A stretch of 45,100 bases of DNA from Piromyces finnis (Eukaryota > Neocallimastigomycota > Neocallimastigomycetes > Neocallimastigales > Neocallimastigaceae), in assembly GCA_002104945.1 (NCBI GenBank), contig MCFH01000111.1, positions 1 to 45,100 of the forward strand. Direction: 5' to 3'. Position numbers and translations under genes: made by a program. Below the pieces are notes generated by a model. It worked only from the letters and a program-made list of their open reading frames with translations. It was not told the DNA's origin and searched no databases. Positions 21,761 to 29,549 of this stretch are shown piece by piece. How positions within the stretch are numbered: position 1 is the first letter of the stretch; each line of letters opens with the position of its first letter.

Positions 21761-22633
21761 GTATAATATATATGATATATCTATTAGAATTTATAAAGCA
21801 TTTAATAGAAATGCTTCCATCTATTATCTATTTGTCTTAAGAAATAAGAATATTTGAAAATAATTCTAGTCTTTGATATTTCCAAGAAAACATTAAGTTT
21901 AATTTTATAATTTGGCATAAATTATAAATCCTTGAGTATAAAATTATATAGAATTATTTCCACATAATAAGAAGTAATTATACCTCATTAAGAATACAAA
22001 AACACCATGTTAATATATTTTGGGATTTGACGCTGATAATAAATTAAACTATAGTAGAATAATATATATTAATATTAAAATATTAAAATCAACTATACAC
22101 TCTACAAACTCATAAAATGCAGTATTTTATAATTTTATTAATGCTTTAATGATTTAATATTCAAAAATAGTTTCCCTTTTTATAAGTTTTATAAATTATT
22201 CTCTCCAATAATTAGAATAAAATTTTAAATTACTTAACTTTAGTAATTCAAAAATAATAGATAGATATATAATAGTTGAGCTGAGTTAAGTTGAATTGAA
22301 ACCTACGTCTTTTTAAAAGATTAATTATTTATATAAAATTTAATAATAATGCTCTTATAGTATTAATCAAATCTACCGTAAATTTCATTTAAAATATTAA
22401 AATAAAAAAGAAATTATTAAACAAAAAATAAAACCTTTTGTTATTTAACTATTTAATTGCTATTCCTAATAACTTATTCTTCTAAAGTTAATATAATATA
22501 GAAAATTCATTTTGGCAAATGAATAAATGAATTATATATTTATAAAATAAGAAATGCAATGCATATATGATATGATAAGTAAATAAAACTACCTATTTTA
22601 TCTTAATGAATATTCTATAAAATAATTTTTTTT
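21761..22633. other. AT-rich spacer downstream of the second Arg-Glu pair
   Basis: Nothing recognised except the last ~110 bp (from about 22520), which match 12780-12882 downstream of the first tRNA-Arg (GAATTATATATTTATAAAAT and CATTCTATAAAATAA). Confidence 0.5.
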
Positions 22634-22707
22634 CACTCACGGCGGGACTCGAACCCGCAATCTTCAGATTAGAAGTCTGACGCCCTATCCAATTAGGCTA
22701 CGCGAGC
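22634..22707 (-). tRNA. tRNA-Arg (TCT), copy 2
   Basis: Identical to 12883-12956 and intact. It lies 10 bp downstream of a broken tRNA-Glu. If the first pair is expressed from the Glu promoter, this copy must rely on its own A and B boxes. Confidence 0.95.
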
Positions 22708-22717
22708 TTTTAAAGAT

Positions 22718-22779
22718 TTCCGCATCGGGGAATCGAACCCCGGCCGCCACGGTGAAAGCGTGTACTGGACCAATGCGGA
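22718..22779 (-). pseudogene. tRNA-Glu (TTC) pseudogene
   Basis: Matches 12966-13037 except that 12 bases (TGGCTAGGATTC on the minus strand) are replaced by TA. This removes the second half of the D arm and A box and the 5' side of the anticodon stem. The T arm and acceptor remain. It cannot fold as a tRNA. Element B starts 11 bp upstream. Confidence 0.93.
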
Positions 22780-22790
22780 TAATCTTCATA

Positions 22791-23284
22791 TGTAAGAAAT
22801 ATTTGTAGCCATAAGTTTGCCCACAAATATTTCAATTGAAACCATATATTCTGGTCACCATTTATTGGCCAAATATATGCATAACCATATATTAATGGTT
22901 ATTAATTAAATAGGAAGTCTATTTGCTTTACCCAATCAAGTGGTAAAGAAAATAAACTCATATAGTTAAATAGTATAGTCAAAACTAACGTTAAATACTT
23001 TAGCGTTAGTATTAAAGTAAATTAATAGCTATAATAATAATTAATGTATATAATTATAACTAATAAATAAAAGATAATAATTATAATAATTATTTAAGTA
23101 AATAATATTTCATATTAATATTTATTGTATTATATTTATTTTTGTGTTATAATATTTATTTTAGTTCTTTTATTATTTTTTATAAAACTTTATTTAGTTA
23201 TTAACTCGTATAGAGAGGTAATAACTAACTTAATTAACTTGTTATATTTAACTTATTAACTAACATATATAAAAACCTTTTACA
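22791..23284 (+). repeat. LTR family B, 5' LTR of copy 1 (494 bp)
   Basis: Starts TGTAAGAAATATTTGTAGCC and ends AACCTTTTACA. The start matches 29013-29253 and 29549-29309. A 13 bp inverted repeat lies near the tip (one mismatch in this copy). A central hairpin CTAACG/CGTTAG near 22985-23008 contains AGCGTTAGTAT (23002-23012), the proposed RNA 5' end. Confidence 0.8.
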
Positions 23285-23295
23285 ATACTAACGCT
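23285..23295 (+). promoter_or_regulatory. Candidate self-priming primer-binding site of element B
   Basis: ATACTAACGCT follows the LTR end directly. It has no TGG and does not look like a tRNA 3' end complement. It is an exact 11-base complement of AGCGTTAGTAT in the LTR (23002-23012). In S. pombe Tf1 the first 11 bases of the mRNA fold back onto such a site. The role here is inferred. Confidence 0.55.
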
Positions 23296-23585
23296 TTATA
23301 GTTAGTTCTTACGTTAGCTTAGTTTTAATTAGGTTAGTGTTATTAAAAATTCTTAAAAAACATATTTTATTTTATTTAAATTATTGTTTAATAATAATTA
23401 TTTACAATATTTTATATAATATTCAAATATTATATTTAAAAGAAGTAAATTTATTATTAAAAATAATTATTTTTTAATAGTTTAGCATTAAAAATTCATT
23501 ATTTGTAAATTTTAAAATTCATTATAACCATATTTTATATAATAAATTCTTTAATTTATTAAAAGAATTTATTTTCGAATTAGAA

Positions 23586-26500
23586 ATGAAAAACGCAGGT
23601 AAGTCGCCTAACCCTCGGGGTGTCCATAAATTGGACACAAAAACATCATTCGTAAGGGACGGGACCCGTCCTGACGCGGCGAGCGCGGATGGCATGGATG
23701 GTGTAGAGGGAATGTCACGGGTTCGAACCCCGGTGCTTCTCGAAAGCACTGAGGTCGAATCTAATCAGAATTTACAGGTTCAACAGGGGGATTCTATGCC
23801 CACCCCTGTTGATCCTTCTTTCTTTTTTACTAATAATAGTGAGGTAAACCCAATGCAACACATTGAAGTTCTTCTTAATAGATGGGTTTCGGAAATATCT
23901 AGCCAGTTTGCTAGTATGGGAAACCGTCTGGGTGCTATGGAAGAACAACTTCGGGGTATTGAGGTTTACAAGAGCGAGATAAACGATGCTCTTCAGCAAA
24001 AATTTGTTGAAGTGGATCAAAGGTTGGAAGCAAATGAGTCAGCTAGCCAAGTTAGCTTGGAAGAGCTGCATGCTGTGGAAAATGCCTTTACCGCAGAACA
24101 TGAGGAAAGGTTACAAGACCACCAGCAAGTGCTAAACAACCAAGAAACGTTGTACCGTCAATCTAGTGCCTTTGTCTCTTATAAAAAAGAGCTTGAAGAA
24201 GAGATGGCCAGATTGAGGGAGCAACGAAACGCTCTAGAAGAAAGAGAAAAATTGTTCGAGGCTAAAGTCGAAGCCATGAACAGAAGAGCTGAAGCCAGAG
24301 CTCATGAAAGAACATCCTATCAAACCGGTGGTATGGGTAATCCTCATGGTGCTGGAACTAGTAGCAGCACCAACCCTACGGAATATTCCGAGGATGGGGA
24401 CGTGAAGATGTTCGATTGGCGAGTACATAGGTATGAAGAAAAAGTGCCTATGTTTGATAATAATGGGATAGACTTAGAGGGTTTTCAAGAGAAGTGCTTA
24501 CGTCATTTCAAACGTTACCCATATGACTATGGTAACGACGAAAAGGCAAAGGTTAGCTTCATTGAAGATCATCTAGGTGGGAAAGTATTGAGATGGTATA
24601 GACTTAGAGAGAGGATGTTGCAGCGTAGGAATCCCGATGCTGAAAGACTATTCCTCCACCTTCAAGATAAGTTTCCACCAGAGTCTCCCCATGAACTCTG
24701 CAAGTCAAAGTTGCTTAAGCTCACACATGAGTGGGGAAAAGCATACGACTACTTGGAAGAGTTCAATGAATTGACGGAAACACTTGGGCTTCCTGAAAAT
24801 GTTAGGAGACAGGTGTTAATACAACAGGTCAGGCCTTCTGTCAGGGAAGCGTTCTATGATATCCCTGAACCGGAACGTACGCTGGAAACATTAAGTGAAG
24901 TCTTGCTAAAGTGCGATGACCACCAAGCAGTCTTCCGTAATGAAACCATAGAAAAGTACGACAAAAGAGACCGCCAGACCACTATTATGGCCTTGTTGGA
25001 TATCACAGACCCATGTAGACCATCTAGATGGGCTGAGTTAAAGCAGAAGAACAACAAGCCAAATAATAAGCCTAAAGTTGAGCAGACCAACACTCAGGCT
25101 TACGTAAAAAACAATAACGGTGCCAAAGAACGTCGTGAATCCTTAAATAAGTCAAGCTTTAGAAGAAGTTCTAGCTTCCAACCAAAGCAAGGACCTTCTA
25201 GTATGGGAAATAACCCATTACCTAAGGCTATGGCAAGTCAAACGACGGTCAATAACAGCTACTACAGTCAGAACCAACTAGTAGCTGAAATAAATGCAAG
25301 AAGCAACCCTCGAGATATAAAAAGGGTAGAAGTCTTGTATGATACTGGTTCCACTACAAACCTCATTCACCCAAATTTAGCAAAGAAGCTCGGGTTAAAG
25401 GTAGTGGACAAACCAGCCATATTCAGAACTGTGAATGGTGATATCGAGTTAAAGCAGTTCTCAGATGACTTGCAGTTGAAGTTATGGTTAACTCCATCTG
25501 GCGAACAAGAAGCTAAGCCATACTGCTTCAACACAAGTTGTCACCTATCCGACTACATGCCGGAGATAATCATTGTGGGACTGGGCTTCATGGATGAGCA
25601 CTTTATCTACAGAGGTTATGATAAAGATGCACAAGTGAGGTACTTCGTAGTAGATAATGATAAGGATAAAGAACACACCAACAGTTATGGTGTAAATGAC
25701 GGCGATATCTACTACTGTACTCAATTAAGTCCCATAACTACAGTTACTAATGCAAAAGCAAGAAGGCCTCTGGTAACTGTAACCGCAGAAAACATCGAAG
25801 CCGAAATCGTGTGTAATGGTAGCCACAAGGCTACAAAAGAAACCAGGGACGGAAGTTCCGGAGGGTTGGCATCGAGTTCCAACTTAGAGAAAACTTGTGT
25901 TTCAGTAGGGTTGGTACAAGAGTCAAACTTAGAGAAAAATCACATTTACGTAGGGTTGGTACAGGAAGAAAACTTAAACGAAAATCAACCTACACCTGAA
26001 GAAATCGTGGAGAAGTACTACCACAATTTCAAAGAAGCATTTAATGAAGAAATAGCTAACCAGCTACCAGAACACCGTCCTTACGACTGTAAGATCGACC
26101 TGGAGCCGGATGCTAGTCTTCATAAAGGGCCTATATATCCCTTCAATCCAGAAGAGGAAAAAGCACTGAAGGAATATATTGAGGAAAACCTGGCAAAGGG
26201 CTTCATCAGGAAATCAGAGAGTCCTGCAGGTTATCCTGTGTTATTCGTGCCCAAAAAGAGTGGTGAAAGACGATTATGTACTGATTATAGGCGTCTTAAT
26301 AAGGTAACAGTGCGTAACTCCTTCCCTTTACCACTCATCAGTCAAGTGTTTGAGGCTATGAAAGGCGCGACTATCTTCTCCAAGTTGGATTTGAAGTCTG
26401 CCTACAACCTCGTGCGTATTCGTGAAGGTGACGAATACAAGACGGCATTCTCAACCAAGTTTGGGCATTATGAATATCTAGTGATGCCATTTGGGTTGAC

Positions 26501-28319
26501 TAATGCTCCTGCCACGTTCCAAGGGTTCATTAATACGGTGCTGGCAGAAGAAATCAACGACTGCTGTCAAGTGTACTTGGATGATATCATCATCTACTCC
26601 AAGTCACTTGAAGAGCATGTAGGGCATGTAAAAAGAGTCCTACAAAAGCTAATAGATAATCGTCTAGTAGCTAAGTTAGCGAAGTGTGAGTTCCACAAGG
26701 AAGAACTTGCATTCCTGGGTCATGTAGTTGGAAAATATGGTATTAAAACCGACCCAGAAAAGTTAAAAGCTGTAGCAAGTTGGCCACAACCAACCAACAT
26801 TAAAGAACTACAGTCATTCCTCGGATTCTGCAACTATTATAGGAAGTTTATAAAGGACTTCTCTAAGATAGCAAGGCCGTTATATGCGATGACGTCCAAA
26901 AAGGTACAGTTCCTGTGGAATGAAGAACGCATCCAGGCGTTCGAGAAGTTAAAAGAAATGCTGTTGTCTCCACCAGTATTAGCATATCCTGACCATGACC
27001 GTCAGTTTATAGTGGAGTGCGACGCTAGTAACTACGCAGTGGGTGGTGTATTATCACAACTAGGCGATGACAATGAACTACACCCTGTGTATTACTATTC
27101 CAAGAAACTTACGAAAGCAGAAATCAACTACTCCATTACGGAAAAGGAGTTGTTGGCTATTAGGAATGCTTTCATCGAGTGGCGACACCTGTTAATGGGT
27201 GCGAAACATAAGGTCCTAGTATATAGTGACCATAGGAATCTCCTGTTCGCCACAAAACCACAGTTGTTGACAGCAAGACAGGCAAGATGGCAAGAGCTGT
27301 TTGCTGCATACAACTTCGAAATAATATATCGGCCAGGAAAAATGAATGGTAGAGCCGATATCCTATCAAGAATGGTATCTCCAGAACAGGTACAACTGGA
27401 GATGGAAAAAGCTAGCCTCCTTCGACCTGAACAGGTAAAAGAATTTCCACCCGTGGAAGAAGAGTGCTATGCGGTGTTAGAAGTAAGCTTTGTGGGAGAA
27501 CTGAAACAAGCTTACAACACGAATGAGCTTGCTAGGGAAATTAGAGATGGTCTTGACGCAAAAAGAGGCCACAAGCTCATCAAAAAGAAGTGGTTGATGG
27601 TTAATGGGTTGATTGTTAGAAAGGATGCACCAGAACGTACATATGTACCAAAGGTGTTAAGGGAAACAATCATAAAACTTAACCACGATAGTGAAACAGC
27701 AGGTCATTTGGGAAAAGATAAAACTTATGACCTGATAGCCAGAAACTACTACTGGCCAAAAATGAAGGATGACATTGCGGGATATATTAAAGCTTGTACC
27801 ATATGTTGTACCCAAAAGGACAACAGACACAAGCCGTACGGTAGCGCTGCTAGGGTAAAAGTTGCAGACTTACCTTGGCAAGAAGTAGAAATCGACTTCC
27901 TGACGGACCTACCTATTAAGGAACGTAGAAAACCAGGTAGTAGTCCCTCAGAACCCCCAGAAGTCACTAGAAGAGGTTGTATCATGGTTTGTAGCGATAA
28001 GTTAACCAAAATGATACACTTAGTGGGATTTAGGAGTATGCCTACTGCTAAAGAAACAGCCTTAGCATACTTACAACATGTATTCAAGTTACATGGTTGT
28101 CCCAAATCGGTTACTACGGATCGTGGTGTCCAGTTCACTAGTAAGTTGTGGAAGGACATTATGGGGTTCTTTGGCGTAGAAGTAAACCTTGCTACTACTG
28201 GCCATCATGAAACAGTTGGTCAGGTAGAACGCAATAACTCCTACGTAAGTATGTACCTTAGATGCTTTGTGAAGACCTTTGATGACGACGAATGGTTGAA
28301 AGTACTTGTACTTAGCTGA
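23586..28319 (+). CDS. Element B Gag-Pol polyprotein (1577 codons before a frameshift)
   Basis: Single-frame Gag-Pol. Residues ~1-70 come from a GC-rich leader; the conserved part may begin at MPTPVD (~70). Then: long coiled coil (~85-235), gag capsid-like domain (~275-460), no CCHC zinc knuckle, protease with LYDTGSTTN (~586), a 45 bp-repeat linker (~760-800), RT with LCTDYRRLNK and YLDD (~997), RNase H with VECDAS (~1141) and VYSDHRNL, integrase HHCC finger (~1368-1400) and catalytic Asp (EIDFLTDLP), Asp (TTDRGVQF) and Glu (VGQVERN). All visible catalytic residues are intact. The frame ends at a one-base A insertion near 28299-28301; copy 2 has the uninterrupted reading there. It makes the capsid, protease, RT/RNase H and integrase for retrotransposition. 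Nothing shows whether it is expressed. Confidence 0.92.
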   Translation: MKNAGKSPNPRGVHKLDTKTSFVRDGTRPDAASADGMDGVEGMSRVRTPVLLESTEVESNQNLQVQQGDSMPTPVDPSFFFTNNSEVNPMQHIEVLLNRWVSEISSQFASMGNRLGAMEEQLRGIEVYKSEINDALQQKFVEVDQRLEANESASQVSLEELHAVENAFTAEHEERLQDHQQVLNNQETLYRQSSAFVSYKKELEEEMARLREQRNALEEREKLFEAKVEAMNRRAEARAHERTSYQTGGMGNPHGAGTSSSTNPTEYSEDGDVKMFDWRVHRYEEKVPMFDNNGIDLEGFQEKCLRHFKRYPYDYGNDEKAKVSFIEDHLGGKVLRWYRLRERMLQRRNPDAERLFLHLQDKFPPESPHELCKSKLLKLTHEWGKAYDYLEEFNELTETLGLPENVRRQVLIQQVRPSVREAFYDIPEPERTLETLSEVLLKCDDHQAVFRNETIEKYDKRDRQTTIMALLDITDPCRPSRWAELKQKNNKPNNKPKVEQTNTQAYVKNNNGAKERRESLNKSSFRRSSSFQPKQGPSSMGNNPLPKAMASQTTVNNSYYSQNQLVAEINARSNPRDIKRVEVLYDTGSTTNLIHPNLAKKLGLKVVDKPAIFRTVNGDIELKQFSDDLQLKLWLTPSGEQEAKPYCFNTSCHLSDYMPEIIIVGLGFMDEHFIYRGYDKDAQVRYFVVDNDKDKEHTNSYGVNDGDIYYCTQLSPITTVTNAKARRPLVTVTAENIEAEIVCNGSHKATKETRDGSSGGLASSSNLEKTCVSVGLVQESNLEKNHIYVGLVQEENLNENQPTPEEIVEKYYHNFKEAFNEEIANQLPEHRPYDCKIDLEPDASLHKGPIYPFNPEEEKALKEYIEENLAKGFIRKSESPAGYPVLFVPKKSGERRLCTDYRRLNKVTVRNSFPLPLISQVFEAMKGATIFSKLDLKSAYNLVRIREGDEYKTAFSTKFGHYEYLVMPFGLTNAPATFQGFINTVLAEEINDCCQVYLDDIIIYSKSLEEHVGHVKRVLQKLIDNRLVAKLAKCEFHKEELAFLGHVVGKYGIKTDPEKLKAVASWPQPTNIKELQSFLGFCNYYRKFIKDFSKIARPLYAMTSKKVQFLWNEERIQAFEKLKEMLLSPPVLAYPDHDRQFIVECDASNYAVGGVLSQLGDDNELHPVYYYSKKLTKAEINYSITEKELLAIRNAFIEWRHLLMGAKHKVLVYSDHRNLLFATKPQLLTARQARWQELFAAYNFEIIYRPGKMNGRADILSRMVSPEQVQLEMEKASLLRPEQVKEFPPVEEECYAVLEVSFVGELKQAYNTNELAREIRDGLDAKRGHKLIKKKWLMVNGLIVRKDAPERTYVPKVLRETIIKLNHDSETAGHLGKDKTYDLIARNYYWPKMKDDIAGYIKACTICCTQKDNRHKPYGSAARVKVADLPWQEVEIDFLTDLPIKERRKPGSSPSEPPEVTRRGCIMVCSDKLTKMIHLVGFRSMPTAKETALAYLQHVFKLHGCPKSVTTDRGVQFTSKLWKDIMGFFGVEVNLATTGHHETVGQVERNNSYVSMYLRCFVKTFDDDEWLKVLVLS
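23596..23777 (+). other. GC-rich structured leader with a tRNA T-arm/B-box mimic
   Basis: A GC-rich island between two AT-rich flanks: hairpins GTGTCCA/TGGACAC (23620-23638), GGACG/CGTCC (23657-23671) and GTGCTT/AAGCAC (23733-23749), and GGGTTCGAACCCC at 23719-23731, which fits a Pol III B box and T arm. TGGTGTAGAGGG (23699-23710) fits an A box, but only 8 bases lie between them. It starts with a perfect splice-donor string CAG|GTAAGT and ends TTTACAG|G. It is translated as part of the long frame. Role unknown; packaging, priming or TFIIIC contact are possible. Confidence 0.5.
25863..25990 (+). repeat. 45 bp coding minisatellite in element B, 2.8 units
   Basis: Units beginning GGGTTGG at 25863, 25908 and 25953 encode repeats of the SNLEK...VGLVQE type between protease and RT. 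The unit is 15 codons, so copy number changes keep the frame. Copy 2 has about six units. Confidence 0.9.
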
Positions 28320-28992
28320 GTTCTGCTATAATAATGCAGTACACAGTTCTACTAAGCAGTCCCCATTCCTAGCCTTGTATAACTACCAGGTACATATGAA
28401 CCCTCAAGACTCAGAACTTGTCCACTCACTTGGTGAAGCTCCTATATTAGATAGCTTCGCTCACAACTTAGGTAACTTAAAGCACATGCTGGACATATCA
28501 AAGAACACGGTTCTTAGACCACTTGGACCATAGAAGAGAACTTAACTACCCTAAAATTAGGCTCCTGGATTTGGTGTGGTTAAGAAAACCAGAAAATTAC
28601 AACCCTCTTCCCTTCTACAAGCTACAAGCAAGAAAGTACGGTCCTTCAAGGTTATTAGAATTGATGAAACCAAGCTTAACTACCGGTTGGATATCAGCAA
28701 GTCACCTTTCCCCAATGTCTACCCAGTGTTTCATATCAGTGAACTTGAACCCTACCATAACAAACCTGAAGAACTAACACCTGCACCAGTGGGCTACCAG
28801 AAAATTATCAAAATCATGAATGCCAGAAGAAAGAAGGATAACTACCAATACTTAGCTACCTTTAGTGACTTTAGACAAGAGTGGGTTGATGCTGATATCA
28901 TTGACAAGAACTCCCACTATGATAAGCTACTCAAGGAATTTCAAGATAAATGCTACCAGGAATTCATGGTTAGTGTCCAAAACCCTGCCTAG
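28306..28992 (+). pseudogene. Element B Pol C-terminal part, in shifted frames
   Basis: Continuation of the integrase after the frameshift: YLAEFCYNNAVHSSTKQSPF, then a second break near 28530 and a third near 28580, ending at the stop at 28990-28992. It includes the integrase C-terminal fold (PVFHISELEP) and a tail with IMNARRKKDNYQYLATFSDF and EWVDADIID that resembles a divergent chromodomain. Without the breaks the protein would be about 1800 residues. All breaks are single-base type, so they may be decay or sequencing errors. Confidence 0.85.
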
Positions 28993-29002
28993 GTTTTCTC
29001 CT

Positions 29003-29012
29003 CAGGGGGCAT
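29003..29012 (+). promoter_or_regulatory. Polypurine tract of element B copy 1
   Basis: CAGGGGGCAT just before the 3' LTR start at 29013. In LTR elements this primes plus-strand DNA. Confidence 0.6.
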
Positions 29013-29253
29013 TGTAAGAAATATTTGTGGCCATAAGTTTGCCCACAAATATTTCAATTGAAACCATATATTCTGGTCACCATTTATTGGCCAAATATAT
29101 GCATAACCATATATTAATGGTTATTAATTAAATAGGAAGTCTATTTGCTTTACCCAATCAAGTGGTAAAGAAAATAAACTCATATAGTTAAATAGTATAG
29201 TCAAAACTAACGTTAAATACTTTAGCGTTAGTATTAAAGTAAATTAATAGCTT
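29013..29253 (+). repeat. LTR family B, truncated 3' LTR of copy 1
   Basis: Identical to the first ~240 bp of LTR B with a perfect 13 bp inverted repeat near its tip (29018-29030/29043-29055). It is cut at AATTAATAGCT and joined through ~55 AT-rich bases to the inverted LTR of copy 2. Confidence 0.88.
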
Positions 29254-29308
29254 TATAATAATAAAATTATAATATATAATATACTATATAATAATTAATA
29301 ATTAATTA

Positions 29309-29549
29309 TTATTATAGCTATTAATTTACTTTTAATACTAACGCTAAAGTATTTAACGTTAGTTTTGACTATACTATTTAACTATTGAGTTTTTTTCTTT
29401 ACCACTTGATTGGGTAAAGCAAATACTTCCTATTTAATTAATAACCATTAATATATGGTTATGCATATATTTGGCCAATAAATGGTGACCAGAATATATG
29501 GTTTCAATTGAATATTTGTGGGAAACTTATGCCACAAATATTTCTTACA
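29309..29549 (-). repeat. LTR family B, truncated 3' LTR of copy 2
   Basis: Mirror image of 29013-29253. It starts at 29549 on the minus strand and lacks the remaining ~250 bp of the LTR. Some bases are missing relative to copy 1 (TTTCCCAC for TTTGCCCAC). Confidence 0.88.

Larger units (their letters stand above)
22791..29253 (+). mobile_element. Element B copy 1: Ty3/gypsy LTR retrotransposon, 3' LTR truncated
   Basis: Order: 5' LTR (22791-23284), primer site, structured leader, one gag-pol frame, polypurine tract, truncated 3' LTR. It meets copy 2 tail to tail at about 29281, forming a ~6 kb-arm palindrome. The internal region is clearly higher in GC than the surroundings. It begins 11 bp upstream of a tRNA-Glu relic. 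The left target duplication would be TCATA, but the right side is lost. Confidence 0.9.

Noticed and set aside
23690-23760. A complete tRNA gene inside the element B leader
   Set aside because: Only the T arm/B box is convincing. No matching 5' acceptor or anticodon arm exists, and the A-to-B distance is too short.
27749-28159. Open frames antisense to element B and F pol (also 24854-25093, 30467-30787, 34777-35133)
   Set aside because: They are shadows of the polyprotein on the opposite strand, with no domain.
28290-28320. Programmed ribosomal frameshift between the two Pol parts of element B copy 1
   Set aside because: Copy 2 reads through in one frame at this place, so the extra A in copy 1 is a mutation or read error. 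The position inside integrase also makes no sense for a programmed shift.
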